The position numbers and the translations under genes are program-made. A DNA stretch of 64,000 bases, from NCBI RefSeq assembly GCF_900177325.1, contig NZ_FXBL01000002.1, positions 124,001-188,000 of the forward strand. The letters are read 5' to 3'. This DNA comes from Mesorhizobium australicum (GTDB taxonomy: Bacteria; Pseudomonadota; Alphaproteobacteria; Rhizobiales; Rhizobiaceae). Below are positions 1 to 9,129 of this stretch, piece by piece. A model generated the notes under the pieces. That model was not told the DNA's origin, searched no databases, and worked only from the letters and a program-made list of their open reading frames with translations. Every line of letters begins with the position of its first letter. Position 1 is the stretch's first letter.

Positions 1-609
1 TTCACCGCCATTCCTTCTCTCAACAAGATGCTGGTGCTGGAGTTGGCGCGTTGCGAGTTCATCCTGCGCCGCGAGAACGTCATCGCGCTCGGCAACTCCG
101 GCACCGGCAAGTCCCATGTCGCGCTCGCTCTTGGCCTTGCCGCCTGCCAGAAGGGGTTCTCCGTCGCCTTCACTACCGCAGCCGCCCTGGTGCATCAGCT
201 CATGGAGGCACGCGACGAGAGGCGTCTGCTGAAGACGCAGCGCGAACTGCAGGCGGTGAAGCTGCTCATCGTCGACGAACTCGGCTACGTGCCGCTGTCG
301 CCAACCGGAGCGGAATTGCTGTTCGAGGTGTTCTCCCAGCGTTACGAGCGCGGCTCCACCATCGTCACCTCGAACCTGCCTTTTGAAGACTGGACCTCGG
401 TTCTGGGCTCCGAACGGCTCACCGGCGCACTGCTCGATCGCCTCACCCACCACGTTCATATCCTGACCATGAACGGCGACAGCTACCGGCTCAAGCAATC
501 CGCCGGCCGCCGTCGGGCAGCCACGATTGACGCGGCGGAGCAAAACCAGGCCACAGTCGAAACAGGCGATCAAGCCGACGCGTCTCAAGTCGATCCGGCA
601 ACCGTCTGA
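1..609 (+). CDS. istB: IS21 helper ATPase IstB (5' end outside window)
   Basis: AAA+ ATPase that assists the IS21 transposase IstA in target handling. The reading frame is open from base 1, so the true start lies upstream; the first visible Met is at 28. Walker A GNSGTGKS is near codons 22-29 of the visible Met-initiated part, Walker B LLIVDELG about 50 residues later, and the family sequence SQRYERGSTIVTSN and the C-terminal GDSYRLK are present. It ends at TGA 607-609. It is not related to the second IS21 at 55952-58171 beyond family level. Confidence 0.88.
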   Translation, partial: FTAIPSLNKMLVLELARCEFILRRENVIALGNSGTGKSHVALALGLAACQKGFSVAFTTAAALVHQLMEARDERRLLKTQRELQAVKLLIVDELGYVPLSPTGAELLFEVFSQRYERGSTIVTSNLPFEDWTSVLGSERLTGALLDRLTHHVHILTMNGDSYRLKQSAGRRRAATIDAAEQNQATVETGDQADASQVDPATV

Positions 610-749
610 GCCTTCACCCGCCAGATCCTGCCGGCCGCTCGCTCGCTACGGCGCTATGGAAAAGCGCGCTTCGCGAGCGGCCTACGCCGAGCCCTCACTG
701 GCCTGCTTTTACTCCGCCCCAGTGGCCTGGTTTTGCTCCGCCGTTGACA
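1..749 (+). mobile_element. IS21-family element, right-hand remnant
   Basis: The 3' part of an IS21 element: the istB helper gene followed by about 140 bp of noncoding end. The end holds two imperfect direct repeats of the type TGGCCTG-TTTT-CTCCGCC at about 698-742, as expected for multiple transposase-binding sites, and finishes with TTGACA at 744-749. The next base starts recognisable urease alpha sequence, so 749/750 is the insertion or deletion boundary. The other end lies outside the window. Confidence 0.8.
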
Positions 750-2440
750 GGCAGGCATATGTCACGCTTTTCGGCCCGACGGCCGGCGATCTCGTGCGGC
801 TCGGCGACACCAGCCTTCTGGCGGAAATTGAGCACGACTTCACCGTCCGTGGCCACGAGTTGGTCATTGGCGCGGGAAAGACCTACCGCGACGGCGAGGG
901 CTACTGTGCGACCGCGAAATATTCGGACCGGGCGCTCGACTTCGTGATCCAGAACGCGACCGTCATCGATGCCGAGCTCGGCATCGTGAAGGCGGATATA
1001 GGCATTCGCGACGGGCTCATCGCCGGCGTCGGCAAGGCGGGCAATCCGCATGTCATGCCGGGCGTCCATCCCGACCTTGTCGTCGGCCACATGACGACCC
1101 CGATCAACGGACAGGACTTCATCGTCACAGCCGGTGCGATCGAATGCCACGCCCACATCCAGTCGCCCGAGCAGTCGAACCAGGCGCTTGCCGGCGGCAT
1201 CACGACGCTGATCGGCGGCTCACCGGGGCCGGTCTTTGAGGTTGGCGGCGGAAGCCCCACCAATCTCGGCCTCTTCCTGCAGGCGACCGAATGGTCATGC
1301 CTCAACTTCGCGCTCTTCGGCCGCGGCGGCTCCGACCCGTCGGCCGTCGAGGAATCCGTCGCCGCAGGCGCCATGGGCGTCAAGATCCACGAGGATTTCG
1401 GCGCCTCTTCCGGCGTGATCGACGCAACTCTCCACGCGGCCGACCGCAACGACTTTGCCGTCCATCTGCACACCGATTCGATCAACGAGTTCGGCTATTG
1501 CGAGGATACGTTGCGCGCCATCGCGGGCCGCAGCATTCACATGTACCATGTCGAGGGCGCCGGTGGCGGCCATGCGCCCGACCTGCTCGTCGTCACTTCG
1601 CATCCCAACGTCCTGCCGTCCTCGACCAATCCCACCAATCCCTACACCGCCTACGCCCTCGAAGAGGGCGTACCGATGACCATGGTCGGGCACAGCCTCA
1701 ACTACAATGCGCCGGAAGACGTGGCTTTCGGCGAGGCGCGCATTCGGCCGCAGACCATGGTCGCGGAGGACTTCCTCCACGACATGGGGGCGATCTCGAT
1801 CTTCGGCACCGACAGCCAAGGCATGGGCCGGCTTGCCGAGAATGTCGCCAAGTGCTGGCAGCTTGCCAGCGTCATGAAGGATCGCGCCGGCCGCCTGCCC
1901 GAGGAGACGACGGCGCGTGCCGACAACGAGCGGATCAAGCGTTATATCGCGAAGTACACGATCAATCCCGCGATAGCCGCCGGGATCGACGACCATGTCG
2001 GCTCGATCAGGCCAGGAAAGCTGGCCGATCTCGTGCTCTGGCCGCGCGCCTCGTTCGGGGTCAAGCCGCAGATGGTCTTCAAAAGCGGCTTCGTCGCATG
2101 GTCGGCGATGGGCGATGCGAACGGCAGCCTGCCGTTCGCGGAGCCCGTGATACACCGCCCGATGTGGGGGTCTCTGGGAGAGGTGCCGGCAAAGCTCGGC
2201 CTGACATTCTTCTCGCGCCTCGCGATCGAGGCGGACGTGCCGAAGAAGCTCGGACTGCGCAAGCGCGCGGTGCAGATCAAGAACACGCGCAAGCTGGGAA
2301 AGCTGGACATGGTTCGCAACACCGCAATGCCTCATATCGAGGTCGACCCCCGGACTTCCGAGGTGCGGGCGGACGGCAGGCTCCTGACCGCGGACCCGCC
2401 GTCAACCGTTCCCTTGTTCCGAAGGTACATGCTGCGATGA
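750..2440 (+). pseudogene. ureC: Urease alpha subunit, 5' end cut by IS21 (ureC1)
   Basis: About 563 codons of a urease catalytic subunit, beginning at RQAYVTLFGPTAGD, so only the first few codons of the native gene are missing; they are replaced in frame by IS21 sequence. The urease metal ligands are all visible: ECHAHIQ (two His), GVKIHED (Lys that is carbamylated, and His), [18 protein letters not shown] and GTDSQGMGR (Asp). The flap motif, MVCHHL in Klebsiella-type enzymes, reads MVGHSL, so the flap Cys is Gly and one His is Ser while the catalytic His remains. The loop corresponding to HATTCTPGPW is replaced and shorter. The TGA stop overlaps the ATG of ureG1. Expression is doubtful because the native start and ribosome site are gone. 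It is a relative, not a recent copy, of the ureC at 34038. Confidence 0.85.
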
Positions 2441-2918
2441 CGGCCGCCGCGCGCCTGGGCATCGGCGGCCCGGTCGGCTCTGGGAAGACGGCGCTTGTCG
2501 AACGGCTGATCCCGGCCCTGGCGAACCGTGGAGTCAACCTCGCCGTGATCACCAACGATCTCGTCACCGCGGAAGACGCGGAGCGGGTTCGCAGGTCCGG
2601 GCTGATCGACCCTGCCAGGGTCCTTGCGGTCGAGGCGGGGGCATGTCCGCACACCGTTATTCGCGAAGACCCCACCCCCAATATCGAGGCGTGCGACGAG
2701 CTCGAACGGGCCTTCCCCGGTCTTGAGCTGATTCTCGTCGAGAGCGGCGGCGACAATCTCGCCTCGACCTTTTCTCGCGACCTCGCAGACTATTGGCTCT
2801 TCGTGATCGACGTGGCCGGCGGCGACGACATCCCGCGAAAGCGGGGACCGGGAGTCGTGAAGGCCGATGCTCTGATCATCAACAAGCTGGACCTCGCTCC
2901 GCATGTCGGCGTGAAGGG
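2437..2918 (+). pseudogene. ureG: Urease accessory GTPase UreG, 3' truncated (ureG1)
   Basis: UreG delivers nickel to apo-urease using GTP. The ATG overlaps the ureC1 stop (ATGA), so the two were translationally coupled. About 160 codons remain, with the P-loop GGPVGSGKT, the metal-binding CPH within [25 protein letters not shown] and the [10 protein letters not shown] guanine-specificity region. Just after this, near 2918, the frame runs into IS110 sequence, so the last 40 or so residues are lost. The C-U-E-type order (ureC directly followed by ureG) matches the intact operon at 34038-36383, suggesting both loci descend from the same unusual urease operon type. Confidence 0.85.
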
Positions 2919-3223
2919 CGCTGTGTCGCAACGACGATTGCCTCAGCATCGGCAGCATCGTTTTTCTGCCTTTTCACAAAGGGCCGCACGCATTGCGGCG
3001 CGATCAGTCTCACCTCATGGCCAAGCTTGACCATTTCGCGTGCCCAGTAGCTCGCGCTACCGCATGCTTCCATCACAACCACAGCAGACGGCTGGCATGC
3101 CATGAACTGCCGGAACCGTGACCGCGTCAGCTTCTTACGGAATTTCAACTGCCCCGTCATTGTTGCGCCGTGAAGCTGGAAAGCGTTCTTTGCCAGGTCC
3201 ACCCCGATCATTGTATCTTCCAT
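2919..3223 (-). pseudogene. IS110-family transposase, N-terminal fragment A
   Basis: About 100 residues beginning MEDTMIGVDLAKNAFQLHG, the RuvC-like start of IS110/IS1111 transposases (DEDD enzymes), continuing to [13 protein letters not shown] and then stopping at the ureG1 junction. Ser-tyrosine-type C-terminal domain absent. Inactive remnant. Confidence 0.75.
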
Positions 3224-3254
3224 TTGCCGTCCTCTACTTTGGGGAGGGCGGCAA

Positions 3255-3517
3255 CCATCCCATCTTCTGCCGCTTAACATATGGCTTCACGTAAGACGCC
3301 GGCATCAGTCGCACCTCATGGCCAAGCCCCGCCAAAAGCCGAGCCCAATGGTGTCACCTGTCGCGCAAGCCTCGATACCGACCAGACCTTCAAAGAAACC
3401 TATGACATCGTCGCGACGCCGCTTCCGGCGGACCAGGATTGCGCCGGCGGCATCGACGCCGTGAACCTGAAAGACCTGCTTGGCGATATCCAGACCGATT
3501 GTGGTAATCTTTTCCAT
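3255..3517 (-). pseudogene. IS110-family transposase, N-terminal fragment B (frameshifted)
   Basis: A second, different IS110 start: MEKITTIGLDIAKQVFQVHG, then LVGIEACATG, a frameshift, and GLGHEVRLMPASYVKP in another frame down to about 3258. It lies directly upstream of fragment A in the same direction, so two separate IS110 insertions or recombination scars abut here. Confidence 0.7.
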
Positions 3518-3939
3518 GGACGGCTCCCTCAGGTGACTTCAGACAGCCACACCATGGCACCTCGATGCCGGGAGCGGAGGCCGTCCACCTCATCACTCCA
3601 CTGGGCATAGCTCGTCTCTCGATTCATACGACAAAAATGCTCGTTTCCGGTGTTGACGGATATTATATAAGAGGTAACCTCTTCTGTAAGGTTAAGATCC
3701 ATTGCGACAGATGATCTGAAAATGCCTCTGTGGTCTCGGAAAGAGAACGCAATGCGGCAGTGCGGTTGTCTTTCGATAAGATCGATCTCTTAGGCTGATA
3801 GCAATCAGCTCACAGATCACGGAGCGCGTCCTCCGGTAATTCTGGACCGCCCTGTACTAGCGCCACGCCCTAAGCCACCTGCCATAATAGGGGCCGAGTG
3901 GTTGCGCGTTAACTTGCTTAACACAACGGAGACCAAGGA
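3518..3939. other. Gap with probable regulatory sequence before the first leaderless binding protein
   Basis: No gene recognised. The left part is probably IS110 noncoding sequence. It contains a perfect 7-bp inverted repeat at 3669-3683 listed separately, and a short inverted repeat GTTAA-N5-TTAAC at about 3908-3922 just before the ribosome-binding region of the gene at 3940. Confidence 0.4.
3669..3683. promoter_or_regulatory. Perfect inverted repeat AAGAGGT-A-ACCTCTT, possible operator
   Basis: Seven-base arms around a single central A, directly downstream of the AT-rich TATTATATAA (3661-3670), which could be a -10 region. Arm length and spacing are typical for a dimeric repressor site, but no regulator is assigned. 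Confidence 0.35.
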
Positions 3940-5490
3940 ATGATTGGGAACATTGAAAGACGCGGTGGAACACTAAAAGTTGGACTCGACGCGGAGGTTG
4001 ATATCATCGACCCGCCGGCATCCTTCGGTGGCTGGAATACGGGGCGTGTTGTTCAACAGATATTCGAAAGCCTTGTAGAGGATGATCTTTCGGCCGAGGG
4101 TTTACCTTACACGCGCCTCGTTCCGGCGCTTGCTGAGAAGTACCATGTGTCGGAGGACGGACGTATCTATACGTTCTCGCTGCGGCGGAATGTTCGATTC
4201 CATGACGGCACACCATTCGATGCCGAGGCGGCCAAATTCAACATTGACAGGATGTGGAATTCCGCTGCGCCACAGTACTCGCCCGTAGCTGCTGACTACA
4301 ATCAGCTTGCAATACAAAGCATCCGTCACGTTGAAGTCGTGGATAGTCATACATTGCAAATTATTCTTAGCGAACCATACGCGGACTTTCTCCGATACAT
4401 GACCCAGGAAGACGCGCCGGGCTCTTTCGTCTTTGTTAGCCCGAGCGCCTTAAAAAAGTATGGGAATGAAGGAATCGCCGATCGAGCGCCTGGCACTGGG
4501 CCGTTCCGATTCAAAGGACGTTGCAGTACCCGCTTCGGAATTGGCGTAATTCTAGAACGCAACGAAAACTATTGGGGTGAGCCTCCGTATCTTGACGAGC
4601 TCATCTTTGTTCCGTTGCCGGATGCTGCAGAGCGGGCCGCGGCATTGGAGCGAGGCGATGTTGACGTTGTCTATGGACCGGATCCTTTTCGTCTGTCGGC
4701 GCTGCGGGAACGCGGCTTTGTGGTCAAGGAGGTAGCAGTCCCTTATCTATGGTACTTCTCTTTCAATATGCGAGAGAGTCCATTAGATGATGTTCGTGTG
4801 AGGCGGGCCATCGCGCATGCGATCAACCGCACGGAACTCAGTAATCAGCTGTTTGGTGAAGCTACCACTGCAGCCGTCGGGATCATTCCCCCAGCTTCAC
4901 CATCCTTCGAGCCGGATTTTCCAGACTACTATCCATACGATCCTTCCAGAGCAAAGGCATTACTCGCCGAAGCTGGCGTTCCCAACGGTTTTCACTTCAA
5001 GATGCTTGTAGCTCGCGCGGGCGGTGAGATTAGTCCGCTGGCGATATGCGATTGGCTAGCGTCTGATCTATCGCAAATCGGCATCACGTCAGAGGTGGAG
5101 GTTCGAGATGACTGGGTATCGTATTGCGAGGAATGGCATCGCGGTATCCCACCCGGCATCGGCGCATCCGAGATGAGCTGGGGAATGTCTTGTGACGTTT
5201 GGCTGGAGCAAGTCTTGCATTCCCGTAACAGTTCGCCAAAAGGCTTTAACACGGGATATTACAATAGGGTCGAAGTAGATCGATTGCTCGACCTTGCCCG
5301 GACTGAACAAGTCGAATTTCGCCGCGTTGAACTTTACCGAATTGCTCACCGTCTAATCATGGAGGATTTGCCAATTCTGCCACTTCTTAACCTTGGGTCT
5401 GGCAATGTCGTCCACGCTCCAAACGTCAAGGGGTTCAAGTTTCCGGCGCAAAACTGGCACGACTTCCGGCAGGTATGGTTGGAGCGATAG
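3940..5490 (+). CDS. Family 5 (peptide/nickel-type) substrate-binding protein lacking a signal peptide, paralogue 1
   Basis: A 516-residue SBP_bac_5 protein of full family length: LKVGLDAEVDIIDPPASF near the N-terminus, FHDGTPFDAEAAKFNIDRMW, the APGTGPFRF region, NENYWGEPPYLDELIF and a C-terminal LIMEDLPILPLL. What is missing is the export signal. The protein starts MIGNIERRGG and the upstream codons in the same frame contain TAA stops at about 3913 and 3922, so no upstream extension can supply a leader. GGAGA at 3929 fits the ATG at 3940. It precedes an exported binding protein and a complete ABC transporter. Close paralogues lie at 40234 and 52854. It would act in the cytoplasm unless exported unusually; a sensor, chaperone or ligand-trap role is only a guess. 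Confidence 0.85.
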   Translation: MIGNIERRGGTLKVGLDAEVDIIDPPASFGGWNTGRVVQQIFESLVEDDLSAEGLPYTRLVPALAEKYHVSEDGRIYTFSLRRNVRFHDGTPFDAEAAKFNIDRMWNSAAPQYSPVAADYNQLAIQSIRHVEVVDSHTLQIILSEPYADFLRYMTQEDAPGSFVFVSPSALKKYGNEGIADRAPGTGPFRFKGRCSTRFGIGVILERNENYWGEPPYLDELIFVPLPDAAERAAALERGDVDVVYGPDPFRLSALRERGFVVKEVAVPYLWYFSFNMRESPLDDVRVRRAIAHAINRTELSNQLFGEATTAAVGIIPPASPSFEPDFPDYYPYDPSRAKALLAEAGVPNGFHFKMLVARAGGEISPLAICDWLASDLSQIGITSEVEVRDDWVSYCEEWHRGIPPGIGASEMSWGMSCDVWLEQVLHSRNSSPKGFNTGYYNRVEVDRLLDLARTEQVEFRRVELYRIAHRLIMEDLPILPLLNLGSGNVVHAPNVKGFKFPAQNWHDFRQVWLER

Positions 5491-5597
5491 CGCTATGATG
5501 GAGTGCCGCCTGAATCGCGTCAGGCTATACGCATGAAATTGTTTGCATCTGAATTCCAGCAGAAATCGCTTAATCAGGTGATAGGGAGGATCAGTCG

Positions 5598-7154
5598 ATG
5601 AAATTCGTGAAGCTTATCGGATTTATTTTTGCAGCTGTCGCAACCGCATTCATGCTCGCGGGACCGACGGTGGCCGCTCCAGGCGGGATGATAACTTGGG
5701 GAAAACCTTCAGAGGTGCTCTCCACCGACGCACACCTGTCAGCCGATGGCACCTCGTGGACAATGTACTATCTTATCTATGACACTTTGGTCACAACAAC
5801 GGATGACCTGAAAATAGCGCCGGGACTCGCGGAGTCATGGGAGCAGCCCACGCCGACGACGTACATCTTCAAGCTGCGAAAAAATGCGGCATTTTCAAGC
5901 GGCCGCCCTCTGACGTCCGCTGACGTTGTCGGTAGCCTCAAGCGATTGGCGGATCCAAAGTTGGGCAGCTATGCGGGCCGTCAGATTGGCGATGTCAAGC
6001 AGGTCGTTGCACTAGACGATCACACTGTGAAGCTTGAGCTTAAGCAACCAAATACGGCGGTTCTATCCGTTTTGTCTGTCAGCATGACCGCTATCTATCC
6101 TATACAGGAACTAGAGAACGGAACTTTCGATCCGACAAAGGAGATGTTGGGTTCTGGGCCATTCATGGTGGTCGAGCATCGTCAAGACGAATCTTGGACT
6201 TTGGTGCGTAATCCACACTACTGGCGCCAAGGATATCCCATCGTTGACAAGGTGCTTGTTCGAATCATTCAGGATGATGCAGCGCGCCTAGCAGGCTTGC
6301 GCGACGGCAGTGTCGATATTGCGAATTTCGAGAACCCAGATGCAGCTACACTGCTGAAGGGCATCCTCAATGTAGAGCCCATTATTCAGAAGACGACCAA
6401 TTATTTCCGACTCGACGTCAGTGCTCTGCAGGACGACTCGCCATTCAAGGACATCCGAGTACGGCATGCCATGGCTCTTGCCCTTGATCGTCAGCGTATA
6501 GTGGATGCCGTGTTTGGCGGAGAGTCTGCCGTCGATTATGTAGTACCGCAGGCATTCGGTAAGCCAGTTTGCCGAGATCATCCGGACTACGTTACCCCTC
6601 GAGAGAAACGGATCGTCCAGGCCCGGGAGCTATTGCAAGAAGCGGGCGCGGAAAACCTTAAGGTGGGAATCGTTGCCTCATCGGTTCTGGTAACATTTCC
6701 GCTTATCGCGCAAGTCATGAAGGCGAACTTGGCTGATGTTGGGATTGATGCCGAGGTTCAGCAAATTCCAGTGGCTGACTGGTATCAGCGCGTGTTCAGT
6801 GCGAAGACAGACTTTGACTTGGCACTGTCCTGGCTCGCCGGATATTCGAATCCAACTCAGATTCTCTCAAACTGGAATCCGGAGTGGGTAGGGTGGAACG
6901 CCGGGTTCATGACGCCGAGCGCAGAGTACAATAAAGCGGTGAATAAGGTTCGGCAACTTCCAGACGGGCCGGAACGCGATCGCGTTATCGAGCAAGCTTG
7001 CCAGATCATCTACGACCAAGCCAACATGCTTCCCCTGGTCAGTAAGCCCGACTATCTCGGCTATCGAAAGGATAAGATTAAGGCGAGGTTCAGTTCCATT
7101 GAGGGGAATTTCAACACACTGAAATACATCACGGAATTCTCTCGACAAGACTAG
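5598..7154 (+). CDS. Exported family 5 substrate-binding protein of a peptide/nickel-type ABC transporter
   Basis: 518 residues with a clear signal peptide (MKFVKLIGFIFAAVATAFML, cleavage near residue 27 after VAA). SBP_bac_5 features follow: GLAESWEQPTPTTYIFKLR, FSSGRPLTSADVVGSLKRL, LGSGPFMVVEH, NPHYWRQGYPIVDKV and FKDIRVRHAMALALDR. GGGAGG at 5584-5589 precedes the ATG. It is the likely periplasmic receptor for the permeases and ATPases that follow. It is distant from the leaderless protein just upstream, so they are not a simple duplication. The ligand cannot be read from the sequence. Confidence 0.88.
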   Translation: MKFVKLIGFIFAAVATAFMLAGPTVAAPGGMITWGKPSEVLSTDAHLSADGTSWTMYYLIYDTLVTTTDDLKIAPGLAESWEQPTPTTYIFKLRKNAAFSSGRPLTSADVVGSLKRLADPKLGSYAGRQIGDVKQVVALDDHTVKLELKQPNTAVLSVLSVSMTAIYPIQELENGTFDPTKEMLGSGPFMVVEHRQDESWTLVRNPHYWRQGYPIVDKVLVRIIQDDAARLAGLRDGSVDIANFENPDAATLLKGILNVEPIIQKTTNYFRLDVSALQDDSPFKDIRVRHAMALALDRQRIVDAVFGGESAVDYVVPQAFGKPVCRDHPDYVTPREKRIVQARELLQEAGAENLKVGIVASSVLVTFPLIAQVMKANLADVGIDAEVQQIPVADWYQRVFSAKTDFDLALSWLAGYSNPTQILSNWNPEWVGWNAGFMTPSAEYNKAVNKVRQLPDGPERDRVIEQACQIIYDQANMLPLVSKPDYLGYRKDKIKARFSSIEGNFNTLKYITEFSRQD

Positions 7155-7303
7155 AGAGGACAGATATAGATTTTTGTGATCTCAACAACAGGCGGGCTGG
7201 GGGCGGTGTCGTTCAAAAAAGAACCGACCCCACGCATTGCACCACTTGACAGTATCGCGGACGTCCAGATGATCGCTTAAAAAGCGAGTTATTGGGAGTG
7301 GAG

Positions 7304-8269
7304 ATGCAAATCATTCAATACGTAATCGGAAGAGTCCTTGTGGCATTGGCAACAATGCTCGGCGCCTCAATTGTCATCTTTACGGCGGTGAGGATGGTTC
7401 CGGGCGGGTTTGAACAGGTTGTGCTTGGCCCCTTAGCGACGCCGGAGTCCCGTGCTGTTGTTATTGCGAAGTTCGCACTCGATCGTTCGATTATCGAGCA
7501 GTATGGTCACTGGCTGACTGCGGCAACACACGGCGATTTCGGTATATCGATGGTCACCCAAACATCGGTAACCCAAGAGTTGATACGGCGAGCACCGGCC
7601 ACGATCCAACTCGCATTGATGTCTCTGCTCATGGCGCTTTCTATTGGACTGCCGCTCGGAGTCATCTCAGGGTTGACCAATGGCCGCCCCTGGCAACGAA
7701 GTTTGGGGCGGTTCTTAGGAGCACTGGGCGCCAGCATCCCGGACTTCGTTTTGGGAAGCCTGTTCTTGTTCGTCTTTACGGTCTGGTCGTTGGGACTTAC
7801 CATCGGCGGATTCGTTCCATTCTTTGAAGATCCATGGACGAATCTGAGAGCCATGGTTTTGCCTGCTATTACACTAGCCGTCTTCGGGATCGCTCTCATC
7901 CTGAGAACGGCGCGCGATGCGGTAAAAACAGTCATGACGGAGGGATACATAGCATTTGCGGTTGCGTGTGGAGAGCCACCTTCAAGGATCGTTCGTCATC
8001 ACGTACTCCGAAACGCCGCTGTCCCGATCATCACAGTTACTGCAACCTATCTAGGGTATCTTCTCGGCGGTGCCATTGTCGTCGAGGTCCTGTTCTCGAT
8101 CCCGGGCGTTGGCCTCTACACCTACAATGGCTTGATGAATCGTGACTACGCGATTGTACAGGCTGGTGTTCTCGTGGCCGCAGCCGTCTTCATCGCGATC
8201 AACATGATCGCCGACACCATCTATTCATTGCTCGATCCACGAATCAGCGCGCAAAAGAGAGAGATATGA
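7304..8269 (+). CDS. ABC transporter permease, DppB/OppB type
   Basis: 321 residues starting MQIIQYVIGRVLVALATML, a typical DppB-type first membrane segment, with the ATG preceded by GGGAGTGGAG. The family features VRMVPGG, the motif around ALAVAC-GEPPSRIVRHHVLRN (EAA loop that docks to the ATPase) and GGAIVVEVLFSIPGVG are present. A TTG 12 bases upstream is a possible but weaker start. The stop overlaps the next ATG (ATGA), so translation is coupled. Confidence 0.87.
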   Translation: MQIIQYVIGRVLVALATMLGASIVIFTAVRMVPGGFEQVVLGPLATPESRAVVIAKFALDRSIIEQYGHWLTAATHGDFGISMVTQTSVTQELIRRAPATIQLALMSLLMALSIGLPLGVISGLTNGRPWQRSLGRFLGALGASIPDFVLGSLFLFVFTVWSLGLTIGGFVPFFEDPWTNLRAMVLPAITLAVFGIALILRTARDAVKTVMTEGYIAFAVACGEPPSRIVRHHVLRNAAVPIITVTATYLGYLLGGAIVVEVLFSIPGVGLYTYNGLMNRDYAIVQAGVLVAAAVFIAINMIADTIYSLLDPRISAQKREI

Positions 8270-9129
8270 AAAGACGGCTAGCGAGTGCTGTCCGTGGCTT
8301 CGTGAGTTTCGCATGGAATGATCGATTGTCTGGTGTGGCAGCGTTGGTTCTTGTGAGCTTGCTCCTTCTCAGCCTAATCGGACCCTACTTGCCACTAGGC
8401 GACCCGGAGGGGATTGGGGCTGGTCCCCGCCTTGCACCGCCCTCGCTTGAGTTCCCGCTCGGCACCGATGAGCTTGGGCGCTCTTACCTACCCCGGCTGA
8501 TTCGGGGGATCTCTGCTACCTTCCTGCTGGCTACGACTGCTGTCATGGTGACGGCAATCATCGGCGGAGTCACAGGTATGTTGTCGGCCTACAAGGGGGG
8601 ATTCTTTGATGGGCTGGTTGTCCGGATAGCAGACATCTTCTTTGCCTTTCCCATTGTTCTAACAGGACTTCTTGTCACTGCTATAGTAGGGCCTGGAACA
8701 CTTTCCGTGCTTGCGGTAATTGCGTCCGCCACCCTTCCAATGTTCATCCGCTTGGTCCGATCGGTTACATTAGGCATAGCAGCGAGGGGATTCGTAACGG
8801 CAGCGGAGGTAGCAGGCGCTTCAACGACCCGAGTCCTGATCGTTCACTTACTACCCAACATTATGGGCGCAACTGTCATTCAGCTAACCTACGCGATCTC
8901 TATCGGAATGTTGATCGAAGGTGTGCTGAGTTTCCTCGGAATCGGCGTTCAACCCCCTCATGCTTCTCTCGGATCCCTACTAAGACAAGGAGTTCTCTAT
9001 TTGACGGTCGCCCCTTGGATGGTTTTTTCATCGGGTTTTCTTCTGACGCTCGCAATCCTATCGATCAATCTATTGGGTGACGGCTTAAGGGACGCCATTG
9101 ACCCACTTCGAGACCGAGCCCTGCGATGA
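8266..9129 (+). CDS. ABC transporter permease, DppC/OppC type
   Basis: 287 residues; second inner-membrane subunit. N-terminal membrane segment VAALVLVSLLLLSLIGPYL, then PLGTDELGRSYLPRLIRG, which is the hallmark of DppC-type permeases, and the EAA-type loop FVTAAEVAGASTTRVLIVHL. It overlaps both neighbours by four bases (ATGA at each end), indicating a tightly coupled operon. Confidence 0.87.
   Translation: MKRRLASAVRGFVSFAWNDRLSGVAALVLVSLLLLSLIGPYLPLGDPEGIGAGPRLAPPSLEFPLGTDELGRSYLPRLIRGISATFLLATTAVMVTAIIGGVTGMLSAYKGGFFDGLVVRIADIFFAFPIVLTGLLVTAIVGPGTLSVLAVIASATLPMFIRLVRSVTLGIAARGFVTAAEVAGASTTRVLIVHLLPNIMGATVIQLTYAISIGMLIEGVLSFLGIGVQPPHASLGSLLRQGVLYLTVAPWMVFSSGFLLTLAILSINLLGDGLRDAIDPLRDRALR

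Noticed and set aside
527-2440. A 637-codon open frame taken as a long UreC
   Set aside because: The first 74 codons are IS21 sequence; native urease homology starts at 750.
1291-3030. Long open frame covering ureC1 and ureG1
   Set aside because: Arginine-rich shadow frame of ureC1 that only becomes meaningful where it enters the ureG1 frame.
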